A stretch of 64,000 bases of DNA. It comes from Salipiger mangrovisoli. GTDB taxonomy: Bacteria; Pseudomonadota; Alphaproteobacteria; Rhodobacterales; Rhodobacteraceae. Of the stretch, positions 18,308-27,129 are shown piece after piece (the first letter of the stretch is position 1; each line of letters opens with the position of its first letter). Location: positions 62,001-126,000 of the forward strand of contig NZ_JADFFK010000012.1 in assembly GCF_015223355.1 (NCBI RefSeq), written 5' to 3'. The notes beneath the pieces were generated by a model. The model was not told where the DNA came from. It worked only from the letters and a program-made list of their open reading frames with translations, and made no database searches. The position numbers and the translations under genes are program-made.

Positions 18308-20137
18308 ATGACCGTTCGGCCCGATTTTGATGCCCGCCTATTCGACGCGCATGCCACCGCCGGGGGCAAGAACTTGGGGGACCTGCCGGAATGGGATCTG
18401 AGCGATCTCTACCCGGCGCCCGACGCGCCCGAGGTCAAGCGTGACCTCGACTGGCTCGAGGAGGCCTGCGCGCGCTTCGCCGGGGATTACGAGGGCAAGC
18501 TCGGCACGCTCGACGCCGCCGGCTTCCTCGAGATGATCCGTCGCCACGAGAAGATCGAGGCTGTGGGCGGACGCATCATGTCCTACGCCGGGCTGCGCTA
18601 CTACCAGCTGACCATCGACGCCGAGCGCGCCAAGTTCCTGTCGGACTGCCAGGAGAAGATCACCAATTACACCACGCCGCTGGTGTTCTTCACGCTCGAG
18701 CTGAACCGGCTCGAGGATGATGTGCTGGATGGTCTCTTCGCCGCCGATCCCGAGCTCGGGCGCTACAAGCCCGCCTTCGACCGCATCCGCGCGATGAAGC
18801 CGCACCAGCTGTCGGACGAGATGGAGCATTTCCTGCACGACATGGGCGTGGTCGGCGACGCCTGGGAGCGCCTGTTTGACGAGACCATCGCCGGGCTCAC
18901 CTTCGAGGTGGACGGCGAGGAGATGAGCATCGAGAGCACGCTCAACCTGCTGACCGAGCAGGACCGCGCCAAGCGCGAGGCCGCGGCGCACGAGCTGGCG
19001 CGGGTCTTCGGCGAGAACATCAAAACCTTTGCCCGGGTGCACAACACCCAGGCCAAGGAAAAGGAAGTGATGGACCGCTGGCGCAAGATGCCCTCGGCAC
19101 AGCACGCGCGGCACCTGTCGAACGACGTCGAGCCCGAGGTGGTCGAGGCGCTGCGCAATGCCGTGGTCGCCGCCTACCCGCGGCTGTCGCACCGCTACTA
19201 CGAGCTGAAGCGCAAGTGGCTGGGGCTCGATCGCATGCAGGTCTGGGACCGCAACGCGCCGCTGCCGATGGAGAGCGACCGCATCGTCGGCTGGGACGAG
19301 GCCGAGGCCGTGGTGATGGACGCCTACGCGGGCTTCGATCCGCGCATGGCCGAGATCGCCGAGCCCTTCTTCAAGAAGGGCTGGATCGACGCCGCCGCCA
19401 AGCCCGGCAAGGCGCCCGGCGCCTTTGCCCATCCCACCGTCACCGACGCCCACCCCTACGTGCTGCTCAACTACCTCGGCAAGCCGCGCGACGTGATGAC
19501 CCTGGCGCATGAGCTGGGCCACGGCGTGCACCAGGTGCTGGCGGCGGGCCAGGGCGAGATGCTCGCCTCGACGCCGCTGACCCTGGCCGAGACCGCCTCG
19601 GTCTTCGGCGAGATGCTGACCTTCCGCGCCATGCTGGCCAAGGCGAAGGACCAGAAGGAGCGCAAGGTCATGCTCGCCGGCAAGGTCGAGGACATGATCA
19701 ACACCGTGGTGCGGCAGATTGCCTTCTACGACTTCGAGTGCAAGCTGCACGAAGCGCGGCGCGGCGGTGAGCTGACCCCCGAGGACATCAACGTTCTGTG
19801 GATGTCGGTGCAGGCGCAGAGCCTTGGCGAGGCCTTCGACTTCATGCCGGGCTACGAGACCTTCTGGGCCTACATTCCACACTTCGTGCACTCGCCCTTC
19901 TACGTCTACGCCTATGCCTTTGGCGACGGGCTGGTGAACGCGCTCTACGCCGAATACGAGGCGAACCCCGAGGGCTTCCAGGACAAGTATTTCGAGATGC
20001 TGAAGGCGGGCGGCTCGAAGCACCACAAGGCATTGCTGGCGCCCTTCGGGCTCGACGCCACGGACCCGAAGTTCTGGGACAAGGGCCTGTCGATGATCGA
20101 GGGGTTCATCGACGAGCTCGAGGCGATGGAAGACTGA
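18308..20137 (+). CDS. M3 family oligoendopeptidase (PepF/thimet type)
   Basis: 609-residue cytoplasmic zinc peptidase. The HExxH zinc motif is in LAHELGHGVHQ (~residues 400-410), with the third ligand Glu in the downstream TLAETASVFGEM segment. The helical N-terminal half closes over the active site as in oligopeptidase F, which trims short peptides. No signal peptide. A strong hairpin follows 9 bp after the stop. Confidence 0.92.
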   Translation: MTVRPDFDARLFDAHATAGGKNLGDLPEWDLSDLYPAPDAPEVKRDLDWLEEACARFAGDYEGKLGTLDAAGFLEMIRRHEKIEAVGGRIMSYAGLRYYQLTIDAERAKFLSDCQEKITNYTTPLVFFTLELNRLEDDVLDGLFAADPELGRYKPAFDRIRAMKPHQLSDEMEHFLHDMGVVGDAWERLFDETIAGLTFEVDGEEMSIESTLNLLTEQDRAKREAAAHELARVFGENIKTFARVHNTQAKEKEVMDRWRKMPSAQHARHLSNDVEPEVVEALRNAVVAAYPRLSHRYYELKRKWLGLDRMQVWDRNAPLPMESDRIVGWDEAEAVVMDAYAGFDPRMAEIAEPFFKKGWIDAAAKPGKAPGAFAHPTVTDAHPYVLLNYLGKPRDVMTLAHELGHGVHQVLAAGQGEMLASTPLTLAETASVFGEMLTFRAMLAKAKDQKERKVMLAGKVEDMINTVVRQIAFYDFECKLHEARRGGELTPEDINVLWMSVQAQSLGEAFDFMPGYETFWAYIPHFVHSPFYVYAYAFGDGLVNALYAEYEANPEGFQDKYFEMLKAGGSKHHKALLAPFGLDATDPKFWDKGLSMIEGFIDELEAMED

Positions 20138-20146
20138 TTTCCCGGC

Positions 20147-20172
20147 GGGGCGGGCACCGCGGTGCCCGCCCC
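20147..20172 (+). terminator. Hairpin after the M3 peptidase gene
   Basis: GGGGCGGGCACC and GGTGCCCGCCCC form a perfect 12-bp stem with a 2-nt gap. There is no U-run, so termination is inferred from position and stem strength only. Confidence 0.5.
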
Positions 20173-20234
20173 GCCCCCCTGTTCCGAGGTCATTTTCAAG
20201 ATATCATTGCCGAGGCCCCAGAAGGATCCGCCTC

Positions 20235-20540
20235 ATGTCCCCGCCCGAGAAACAGCCCGTACAGCCGCGCGTGAAGCGCACGATCAAGGCGCGCATGCAG
20301 CGCTTTCTCGTGCACGTGCGGAGGCGCGTGCCGCCGGGGCTGCGGCTGGTGCTGGGGCTCTTGCTGATCTGCGGAGGGATCCTCGGCTTCCTGCCGATCC
20401 TCGGCTTCTGGATGATCCCGCTCGGATTTGCCGTGGCGATGCTGGACGTGATGCCGCTCTACCGACGCGGGCTTGCACGCGGGCGCGCGCTGCGCGGGCG
20501 CGACCTGGCCGACAAGGATGACGGGAACGACCCTACTTGA
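20235..20540 (+). CDS. Small PGPGW-type membrane protein
   Basis: 101 residues: a basic N-terminus, one long or two short hydrophobic segments at ~36-75 with the ILGFLPILGFWMIPLG motif that recalls the PGPGW transmembrane family, and a polar charged tail. Function unknown. AAGGA lies about 10 nt before the ATG. Its 3' end overlaps the convergent zinc-finger gene by 8 bp. Confidence 0.75.
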   Translation: MSPPEKQPVQPRVKRTIKARMQRFLVHVRRRVPPGLRLVLGLLLICGGILGFLPILGFWMIPLGFAVAMLDVMPLYRRGLARGRALRGRDLADKDDGNDPT

Positions 20541-20802
20541 GCTGGCTGTCCTTCGAGCCGCGCCGGTTGATGCCGCCGCGCGCCTGATAGGCACCGTCGC
20601 GCTCCTGTTGGCAGTCGATGCAGAGCTTCACGCCGGGGATTGCCACGCGGCGCTTCTCGGGGATCGGCTCCTCGCATTCGGCGCAATGGGTCGCGCTCTC
20701 GCCCGACGGGCGCCTGCGCGCCTGCATGCGCGACAGCTCGTCCTTGATGCTGTCCTCGATCTGCTCCTGTACCGCTCCGTCGCGGCTCCAGCCTCCGGCC
20801 AT
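20533..20802 (-). CDS. DksA/TraR-type C4 zinc-finger protein (YbiI-like)
   Basis: 89 residues: a short helical N-terminus, then CAECEEPIPEKRR...CIDCQ, which supplies the four zinc cysteines (residues ~40, 43, 61, 64). DksA relatives bind the RNA polymerase secondary channel, but this short form lacks the long coiled coil, so a DksA-like activity is uncertain. AGGAGG precedes the ATG. Convergent overlap with the PGPGW-like gene. Confidence 0.86.
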   Translation of the reverse strand: MAGGWSRDGAVQEQIEDSIKDELSRMQARRRPSGESATHCAECEEPIPEKRRVAIPGVKLCIDCQQERDGAYQARGGINRRGSKDSQLK

Positions 20803-20962
20803 GGCGTCACCTCCTGAACGGCAAAGATAGGCGGCCCGCCGCCGGGCTCCAAGAGGTTTCGGAAAATCTGCGCTGGTGCAGATCCGATCCGCATCGGGGA
20901 GCGTATTCGTTTCATTGACTTCACGTCATCGAGACTATTTGTGAGCCCAAAGGAGTCGCCCC

Positions 20963-21490
20963 ATGCGTATCGCCCCCCTGCTCGCCGTGATGGCCACCAT
21001 CGCCCTGCCCGCCTCCATCGCCCTCGCCTCCGAGACCACGGTCTTCGAGTCGATCGACGGCGGGACGCTGGACCTGGAAAGTTGGCGCGGCGGCCCGGTG
21101 CTGGTGGTGAACACCGCCTCGCGCTGCGGTTTCGCCCCGCAGTTCGACGGGCTGCAGGACCTCTACGACCGCTACCGCGACCGCGGGCTGGTGGTGCTGG
21201 CCGTGCCCTCGAACGATTTCAAGCAGGAGCTGGGCAGCGAGGCCGAGATCAAGGACTACTGCGAGCTCAACTTCGATCTCGACATGCCGATGACCACGAT
21301 CACCCATGTGACCGGCGGCGAGGCGCATCCCTTCTTCCGGGATCTGGCCGAACGCGAGGGCTATGCGCCCTCGTGGAATTTCAACAAGGTGCTGATCGGA
21401 CCCGAGGGCGAATTCGTCGCGGGCTGGGGCAGCACGACGCTGCCCCTGTCGGACCCGATCACCTCGGAAATCGAGCCGCTGCTCAATTAA
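20963..21490 (+). CDS. Glutathione peroxidase, exported, Cys type
   Basis: 175-residue thioredoxin-fold peroxidase that reduces hydroperoxides. The signal peptide is MRIAPLLAVMATIALPAS with a probable cut after ALA (~residue 22). The catalytic site is ASRCGFAPQF: a Cys codon (TGC) takes the place of selenocysteine. The conserved Trp/Asn contacts appear in SWNFNKVLI. It would act in the periplasm. Its stop overlaps the convergent DUF465 gene by 4 nt. Confidence 0.9.
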   Translation: MRIAPLLAVMATIALPASIALASETTVFESIDGGTLDLESWRGGPVLVVNTASRCGFAPQFDGLQDLYDRYRDRGLVVLAVPSNDFKQELGSEAEIKDYCELNFDLDMPMTTITHVTGGEAHPFFRDLAEREGYAPSWNFNKVLIGPEGEFVAGWGSTTLPLSDPITSEIEPLLN

Positions 21491-21744
21491 CCTTCGACGC
21501 CCTCGGCATCGGCGGTGAGCAGCGCGTAGATCTCGTCTTTCAGGGCGGCGCGTTTCTTGCGCAGGTCGGCCTCGGCAAGCCCTTCCATCGGGGTCAGCCC
21601 GCTTTCGGCGCCGTAGACCTCGCGGTTCACCTCGTAGTAGCGCTCGGCGAGCGTGGCGAAATGACCGCCCTGCTGCTTCAGCGCCGAGATGCGGTCGGCG
21701 AATTGCGGGAATTCCTCGGCCAGAGAGTGCGGAACATGGGACAT
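21487..21744 (-). CDS. YdcH/DUF465 family protein
   Basis: 85-residue helical protein (HSLAEEFPQFADRISALKQQ, ADLRKKRAALKDEIYALL, quoted in parts) of the YdcH/DUF465 family, function unknown. The frame runs upstream to 21819, but ATG 21744 has AGGAGG about 10 nt before it and matches the usual family length. Confidence 0.82.
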   Translation of the reverse strand: MSHVPHSLAEEFPQFADRISALKQQGGHFATLAERYYEVNREVYGAESGLTPMEGLAEADLRKKRAALKDEIYALLTADAEGVEG

Positions 21745-21856
21745 GGGCCTCGTGCCTCCTTTGATTGTCTTGTCCCTGTCTTCGCATGGCCGCCGCGACC
21801 GCACTTTGATGCGGATCAACCTGCCCTCAGGTCATCCGCGGCGTCGCAACGCCGCC

Positions 21857-22573
21857 CTACTGCCGCGCCTTGCGCCACCCGGCGTTGCGGGCCTCGGCCT
21901 CTGAGCAGAACCAGCGTTCGCCGCTGCTCTCGTCGATCCGGGTCGGCGCGTAATGCTGCTGTCCGGGCATGTGGTAGATGCGCGCGCCCTTGGCCGAGAT
22001 ATTGCCCTTGATCACGCAGCCCTTCGGCGCTTCCGCCAGCGCGGCCGCATTGGCCGTGGCGCGGCTCTCGGCGCGGTAGTCCGCCGGCCGCTGCACCTGC
22101 GTACCATGCACCCCGACACCACGCACCGCGGCGCGCTTCTCGTCGAGGTCGTAGTCCAGAGAGTACTCTCGGTAGGCAAAGGCCAGCCCGTCCGAGACCA
22201 GCGTACGGCCCACGTCCTGCCCGTCCACCGCGCAGCGCGCCACGGCGCGGCCGTAGCGGTCGGTGTCGAGCCGTTCGCAGCGGGCGCGGCGGCCCTCGTA
22301 GCGGGCGCGGACCTCGGAGGTGACCCAGGCGCCGCAGGCCCAATTGGGCTGGCTTCCGCCGCCGCAGGTCTGGTCCTTCTCCGGCGCATCGACACCGAAG
22401 AGACGCACGCGTACGTCGCCGACGTCGAACGTGTCGCCGTCGATCACCCGGACTTTGCCCGAAAAGGCCGCCTGCGCTGCCTGCGCAGGTCCGGCGCCGA
22501 GGGCGGCTACGAGTGACGTTAGGGAAACGATGGTGAATATAACGCTTACGAAGCGTGAACAAATCCTGATCAT
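21857..22573 (-). CDS. Thermonuclease-like (SNase) secreted protein
   Basis: 238 residues with a signal peptide (hydrophobic residues ~9-32, ending AQAAQA). The SNase core is VRVIDGDTFDVGDVRVRLFGVDAPE, with Asp and Arg that match calcium and phosphate contacts of staphylococcal nuclease; DTDRYGRAVARC supplies the second Arg. A short C-terminal domain (KGNISAKGARIYHMPGQ...YAPTRIDESSGERWFCSEAEA) resembles the Cys-containing cell-surface modules often appended to bacterial SNases. Likely a periplasmic nuclease. Confidence 0.85.
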   Translation of the reverse strand: MIRICSRFVSVIFTIVSLTSLVAALGAGPAQAAQAAFSGKVRVIDGDTFDVGDVRVRLFGVDAPEKDQTCGGGSQPNWACGAWVTSEVRARYEGRRARCERLDTDRYGRAVARCAVDGQDVGRTLVSDGLAFAYREYSLDYDLDEKRAAVRGVGVHGTQVQRPADYRAESRATANAAALAEAPKGCVIKGNISAKGARIYHMPGQQHYAPTRIDESSGERWFCSEAEARNAGWRKARQ

Positions 22574-22662
22574 CAGGCCAATCTCGGCCTGTCTCGCGGA
22601 AGGTGCAAGATCGCTCGGTTAATCTTCGTTAAGGCGTGCGCTGCGCGCCACGGCCCGCGCCG

Positions 22663-22860
22663 TCAGGCGTCGAAGGTGCCCAGCAACCGGTTCTGCGGCA
22701 GGCGCGAGACCTCCATGCCCTCGGCGGTACGGCGCAGCTGGTAGCCGTAGCCTTTCATGCGAAACCGCCATTCGGTTTCGGACAGGGATTTCTGCCGCTC
22801 GGCGAGCAACAACGCCCGCAGGTCTTCGAAAGTTTCGGTCTTCTGGATGTTGGCATACAT
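22663..22860 (-). CDS. Small conserved-looking hypothetical protein
   Basis: 65 residues, starting MYANIQKTETFEDLRALL. I do not recognise a family. It is charged, soluble and without membrane segments or cysteines. An upstream GTG (22866) would add two residues. Codon use fits the neighbours. No context gives a role. Confidence 0.55.
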   Translation of the reverse strand: MYANIQKTETFEDLRALLLAERQKSLSETEWRFRMKGYGYQLRRTAEGMEVSRLPQNRLLGTFDA

Positions 22861-23007
22861 GGTCACATACCCGGCACTACTGTTTCACTAGGGGAAACTT
22901 TCCTGCTCGAATGCGGCCGAAATGCGATGAGCTCGGGGATTCTTCGCGGCCGGGAAACACACTGTTCTTGGTTGCGCCCTGCCGAAGGCGCCCCATGCGT
23001 TGCCCGT

Positions 23008-23934
23008 TCAGAACTTGGTCTCCGGTCCCGAGGGCGTGACCCGGCGCTTGAGCATGGCCTCGCGCAGGGTGATGAAGAGCACCGAGCCGATGATCACCAG
23101 TCCGCCCGCCACCACGTAGGGATCGACCGGCTCGGCGAAGAACAGCGCGCCGATGATGATCGACCAGACCAGCTGCAGGAAGGTGACCGGCTGGGTCACC
23201 GTGACCGGCGCGCGCGCGAAAGCCAGCACCATTGCGTAATGTCCGCCGGTGGCAAAGGTCGCGGTCGCCATCAGAATCGCAAGATCGCTCCAGCTCGGCC
23301 ACACCCAGACCGCCAGCGCGAAGGGAAAGAGCCCCAGCGTCACCGAGATCGACAGCAGCGCCAGCGCGATGGCCGGCGAAAGCTCGTCGGTGATGATCTT
23401 GGCAATGAGATAGGAGATGGCGAACATCATCGAGGTGGCGAGCATGGCGAAATGGCCCGGATCGAGCTCGCGGAATCCCGGCCTCAGGATCAGCAACGCG
23501 CCGCCAAGGGCCGCCACGATCGCAAGGATGCGGCGGACCGCCAGCCGCTCGCCCAGCACGAAGACCGCCATCACCGTCACGTAGATCGGCGTCAGGTAGT
23601 TCATCGCCGTGACCTCGGCGAGCGGGATGCGCGACATGGCGAAGAACCAGCAGATCACGCCCAGCGTCTGGGCGCCGCCGCGCAGGGCCGAGAGCCGCCA
23701 CTGGCGCCGCGTCATGCGCAGCCCGGTCAGCGCCTTCCACATGGGAATGAGATAGACGAGGCCGAGCAGGTAACGCAGGAATGCCGATTCCGCCGCTGGA
23801 ACACGCCCGTGCAACAGCTTGACGGTCACCGTGACACCGACGAAGCACAGCCCCGATACGATCATGAAAAGAATGCCCCGCACCGGGTTCGCCTGTGTGC
23901 TGGGGATCGCGCTGCTTGTGCTCGTGGAGGTCAT
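23008..23934 (-). CDS. DMT-superfamily transporter (EamA)
   Basis: 308 residues with about ten hydrophobic helices in two EamA halves (~residues 18-150 and ~160-290), as in drug/metabolite exporters such as RhaT/YddG relatives. Substrate unknown. The ATG is supported by the polar Ser/Thr-rich N-terminus just before the first helix; the ribosome site is weak. It is followed on the same strand in no obvious operon. Confidence 0.85.
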   Translation of the reverse strand: MTSTSTSSAIPSTQANPVRGILFMIVSGLCFVGVTVTVKLLHGRVPAAESAFLRYLLGLVYLIPMWKALTGLRMTRRQWRLSALRGGAQTLGVICWFFAMSRIPLAEVTAMNYLTPIYVTVMAVFVLGERLAVRRILAIVAALGGALLILRPGFRELDPGHFAMLATSMMFAISYLIAKIITDELSPAIALALLSISVTLGLFPFALAVWVWPSWSDLAILMATATFATGGHYAMVLAFARAPVTVTQPVTFLQLVWSIIIGALFFAEPVDPYVVAGGLVIIGSVLFITLREAMLKRRVTPSGPETKF

Positions 23935-23977
23935 GGCACTTTGGTAGCGCGCTGCGCGCCGGGCGCAAGCCCTGCCC

Positions 23978-24577
23978 TTATCCCAGCAGCAGTTTCGCCG
24001 CGATGAGCAACATTGTCAGGCCAATCACCAGGTCGAGCACGCGCCAGGCCCTGGGCCGCGCAAAAACGGGGGCCAGCAGCCGCGCGCCGTATCCGAGCGC
24101 GAAAAAGAAGACCACCGAGGCCGTTGCAGCACCGAGGCCGAAAGCCAGCCGGCTGTCGTATTGCCCCGAGACCGCGCCCAGCAACATGACCGTGTCGAGA
24201 TAGACATGCGGGTTGAGCCAGGTCAGCGCCAGGCAGGTGAGCAGCGCGCGGCGCAGCGAGCCATTGCCGGGCGCAGTCTCGGCGTGCAGCGCTTCGCCGC
24301 CGCGCCAGGCCGCAAGCAGGGTGCGTCCGCCGTAGCAGACGAGGAAGGCCGCGCCGAGCCAGCGCATGACGGTCACCAGCCAGGGAAGCTCCGCCGCCAG
24401 CAGGCCGAAGCCGGTCACCCCGGCGGCGATCAGCACCGCATCCGAAAGCGCGCAGACCAGAACCACCGGCAGAACGTGATCGCGCCGCAGCCCCTGCCGC
24501 AACACAAAGGCGTTCTGCGCCCCGATCGCCACGATCAGCGAAAGCCCTAGGGCAAATCCCGCCACTGCTGCCTGCAT
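23978..24577 (-). CDS. LysE/ArgO-type basic amino acid exporter
   Basis: 199-residue inner-membrane exporter of the LysE family (GLSLIVAIGAQNAFVLRQGL at the N-terminus and about six helices). It would export lysine or arginine. ATG 24577 is chosen over GTG 24595 because AGGAG lies about 9 nt upstream. The divergent neighbour is an ArgP/LysG-type regulator, the classic arrangement in which the regulator activates the exporter when basic amino acids build up. Confidence 0.9.
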   Translation of the reverse strand: MQAAVAGFALGLSLIVAIGAQNAFVLRQGLRRDHVLPVVLVCALSDAVLIAAGVTGFGLLAAELPWLVTVMRWLGAAFLVCYGGRTLLAAWRGGEALHAETAPGNGSLRRALLTCLALTWLNPHVYLDTVMLLGAVSGQYDSRLAFGLGAATASVVFFFALGYGARLLAPVFARPRAWRVLDLVIGLTMLLIAAKLLLG

Positions 24578-24665
24578 GTCCCGGTCTCCTGACACTTGTT
24601 CCGGAGGCGGGCTACCATGCAGGTCGCGAGATAGGCTAGTTAAACAATCTCACTCTGATTAAGAT

Positions 24666-25559
24666 ATGCTAATGCACTACGACCCCTCGCAACTGGCCGC
24701 GCTCGAAGCGGTTATACGTCTCGGCAGCTTCGAGGCAGCGGCCCGGCAACTGTCGGTGACGCCCTCGGCGATCTCGCAGAGGATCAAGGCCCTGGAAGAC
24801 CGGGCCGGCGCGGCACTGGTGATCCGCGCGGCCCCCTGCACCGCAACGCCCGCAGGCGCACGGCTGTCGCGCCATGCCTCCGAGGTGGCACTGCTCGAGG
24901 CGGCGCTGGCGCGCGACCTCGGGCAGGACGTGGCGCAGGCCGCTCCGCAGGCGCGGCTGCGGCTTGCGCTGAACGCCGACAGCCTCGGCACCTGGTTCCT
25001 GCCCGCGCTGGTAGGGCTGGACCTGCTCTTCGACATCGTGGTGGACGATCAGGCCTTCTCGGCAGACTGGCTGAGGCGCGGCGAGGTCTCGGCGGCGATC
25101 TGCGACCACGCCCGCCCGGTGCAGGGCTGCGACGCGGCGGTGCTGGGGCGGATGCGCTACATCGCCACCTGCGCGCCGGACTTCCGCGCCCGCCACTTCG
25201 CCGAAGGCGTGACGGCAGAGACGCTCGCCCGAGCGCCCCTGCTGCAATTCGACGGCAAGGATGCGTTGCAGCACCATTGGCTGAAGCGGGTGACCGGCAG
25301 GGCGTTGCTGCCGCCGACGCATCGCCTGCCCTCGACGCAGGGGTTCGTCGAAGCCGCGCGGCTGGGGATCGGCTGGGGGCTGAACCCGGAGTTTCTTGCC
25401 GCGCCCCTGCTCGCCTCGGGCGAGCTGGTGGCGATCCGGCCGGACGAGCCCGAAGACATCACGCTGACCTGGCAAGTCAACCGGCTGGTCGCCCCGGCGC
25501 TCGCGCCGCTCACCCGCGCCGTGCGGGCGCAGGCCCGCCGCGCGCTGCTTCCCTGCTGA
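24666..25559 (+). CDS. LysR-family regulator, ArgP/LysG type
   Basis: 297 residues: winged helix-turn-helix at ~5-62 (AALEAVIRLGSFEAAARQLS, TPSAISQRIKALE) and a substrate-binding-type effector domain after ~90. It diverges from the lysE-like gene with about 90 bp between the starts, so it most likely controls that exporter in response to lysine or arginine. A start at 24672 is equally possible; neither has a clear ribosome site. Confidence 0.88.
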   Translation: MLMHYDPSQLAALEAVIRLGSFEAAARQLSVTPSAISQRIKALEDRAGAALVIRAAPCTATPAGARLSRHASEVALLEAALARDLGQDVAQAAPQARLRLALNADSLGTWFLPALVGLDLLFDIVVDDQAFSADWLRRGEVSAAICDHARPVQGCDAAVLGRMRYIATCAPDFRARHFAEGVTAETLARAPLLQFDGKDALQHHWLKRVTGRALLPPTHRLPSTQGFVEAARLGIGWGLNPEFLAAPLLASGELVAIRPDEPEDITLTWQVNRLVAPALAPLTRAVRAQARRALLPC

Positions 25560-25616
25560 TCCCGCACCGGGCGTTGCGCAGGCCCAGGGCGATCCCGCCG
25601 CGACGCCGGGGCAGTG

Positions 25617-26285
25617 TCAGCCGATGCTGCGCGCCAGCACCCGGCTGAGCGTGGTATAGGGCAGCCCGCTCTGCGCGGCCCATGTGTTGAACGCCGCCTG
25701 CACCGCGGCCAGTGCCCGGCGCGAGCTCGGCGGCTTGTCGATCACCCCTTCTGCGATCAGCCTCCCGACCACATCGCGGCCCAGAACGTAGCCGTCCTTG
25801 CCCACGGCGCGCAGCATGTAGGCCCCGGTGTTGCCCCCCAGCCGCGAGCCGCTGCGCTTGAGCCAGTCGAGCAGCCCGTCGAACTCGGCCACCGGCCAGT
25901 CGGCGATCTTGCGGGCAAAGCTGCCCGCTTCGGCGGCAACCTCGGTGATGAGAACCGCGTTGTCACGGATCGCTGCCAGCTTCGGTCCCGAGCGGATCAC
26001 CCGCGTGTCCGAGAGCAGCGCGTCGAAGGCATCGCCCTCGATCATCGCCACCCGCGCCGGCTCGAAGCCATGCAACGCCTCCTCGATGCCGGGCCACTTG
26101 GCGTCAACGACGCTCCAGCTGATGCCGGTCTGGAAGATGCCGCGCGCCATGGCCGCGAGAAACCGGGCGTCGGGCTGGGCGGCGATCTGCTCGGGGCCGA
26201 GCGGCGCGGGGATGTTGGCCAGCGCGGCCTCGCGGCCGCCGTGGCGTTCGGCGGCGATGGCAAGGATCTCTTCGAATGTGCGCAT
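25617..26285 (-). CDS. DNA-3-methyladenine glycosylase I-like protein (Tag family, no zinc ligands)
   Basis: 222 residues. GIFQTGISWSVVDAKWPGIEEA (quoted from ~49-70) and HGFEPARVAMIEG match the Tag core that flips alkylated adenine for excision. E. coli Tag binds zinc through two Cys and two His; this protein contains no cysteine at all, so the zinc snap is absent. It belongs to a divergent Tag-like branch whose activity should not be assumed. The frame extends to 27017, but ATG 26285 has GGAGGG about 8 nt upstream and starts the homologous region. Divergent from the GntR gene. Confidence 0.78.
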   Translation of the reverse strand: MRTFEEILAIAAERHGGREAALANIPAPLGPEQIAAQPDARFLAAMARGIFQTGISWSVVDAKWPGIEEALHGFEPARVAMIEGDAFDALLSDTRVIRSGPKLAAIRDNAVLITEVAAEAGSFARKIADWPVAEFDGLLDWLKRSGSRLGGNTGAYMLRAVGKDGYVLGRDVVGRLIAEGVIDKPPSSRRALAAVQAAFNTWAAQSGLPYTTLSRVLARSIG

Positions 26286-26414
26286 GTCCCGTCCCTCCGT
26301 GGCTCGGCGCAGCGTGACGCAAACGGCGCGGCTTGGAAAGCGCGGGCGGCAGTTGAGCTTGCCGGGGCGACGTGCTTTCTTGCGGGCCTGGAAGATCGAA
26401 GCCGGGGACAGGAC

Positions 26415-27125
26415 ATGCCTTCGAAGGCCGTGCCGAAGAACAGGTCGGAACTCATCTGCGCGGCGCTGCGCTCGGCGATCCTCGAACGCGCGCTGCTGCC
26501 GGGGATGAAGCTGCCCGAGGATTCGCTCGGCGAACGTTTCGGAGCGAGCCGCACGATCATCCGGCAGGCGCTCGAACGGCTTGCCGCCGAAGGCTTGGTC
26601 GAGCTGCGCCACAACCGCGGCGCGGCGGTGGCCTCTCCCAGCCTCGAGGAGGCGCGCGACCTCTTCGAGCTGCGCACCCAGATCGAGGATCTGGTGATCG
26701 CCCGGCTCGCCGCCGGGCTGACCGAGGAACAGGCCACGCGGCTCGAGGCGCATATCACCCGCGAGGAAGAGGCCCGCGACGGCCCCGAGCCGCAGTCGAT
26801 CCGGCTGGCGACCGAGTTCCACATCCTGCTGGGCGAGCTGACCGGCAGCCCGGTGCTGATGCGCTACGTGAACGAGCTGAGCTACCGCTGCGCGCTGACC
26901 CTGTCGCAATACGCCCGCCCCCACTCCACCGCCTGCGGCATCCAGGAGCACCGCGACATTCTCGCGGCGCTCCGGCAGGGGGATGTGGCCCAGGCAAAAC
27001 GCATCGCCCGCAGCCACCTCGAGTCCGTCTCCTCCCGCGCGCAGTTCCAGGAGGGCGCCAAGAGCGCCTTTTCCTATCTCGACGCGCTCGAACCCTACGC
27101 CATGGACGTGCGCGAAAAGGGCTGA
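26415..27125 (+). CDS. GntR-family regulator with FCD (FadR-type) effector domain
   Basis: 236 residues: winged HTH at ~10-76 (EDSLGERFGASRTIIRQALERL) and an all-helical FCD domain at ~85-215, whose metal/effector-binding His residues lie in TEFHILL, EHRDIL and RSHLESV. FCD regulators sense carboxylate-like metabolites. It is transcribed toward the NTF2-like gene and next to the ABC importer and amidohydrolase genes, so it probably represses that catabolic unit. A candidate operator lies at 27649-27660. Confidence 0.9.
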   Translation: MPSKAVPKNRSELICAALRSAILERALLPGMKLPEDSLGERFGASRTIIRQALERLAAEGLVELRHNRGAAVASPSLEEARDLFELRTQIEDLVIARLAAGLTEEQATRLEAHITREEEARDGPEPQSIRLATEFHILLGELTGSPVLMRYVNELSYRCALTLSQYARPHSTACGIQEHRDILAALRQGDVAQAKRIARSHLESVSSRAQFQEGAKSAFSYLDALEPYAMDVREKG

Positions 27126-27129
27126 GGCC

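Noticed and set aside
20963-21490. Selenocysteine in the glutathione peroxidase
   Set aside because: The active-site codon is TGC (Cys) and no in-frame TGA occurs.
26286-27017. N-terminal extension of the Tag-like glycosylase to 466 residues
   Set aside because: It is antisense to the GntR gene; GGAGGG plus ATG at 26285 begins the homologous part.
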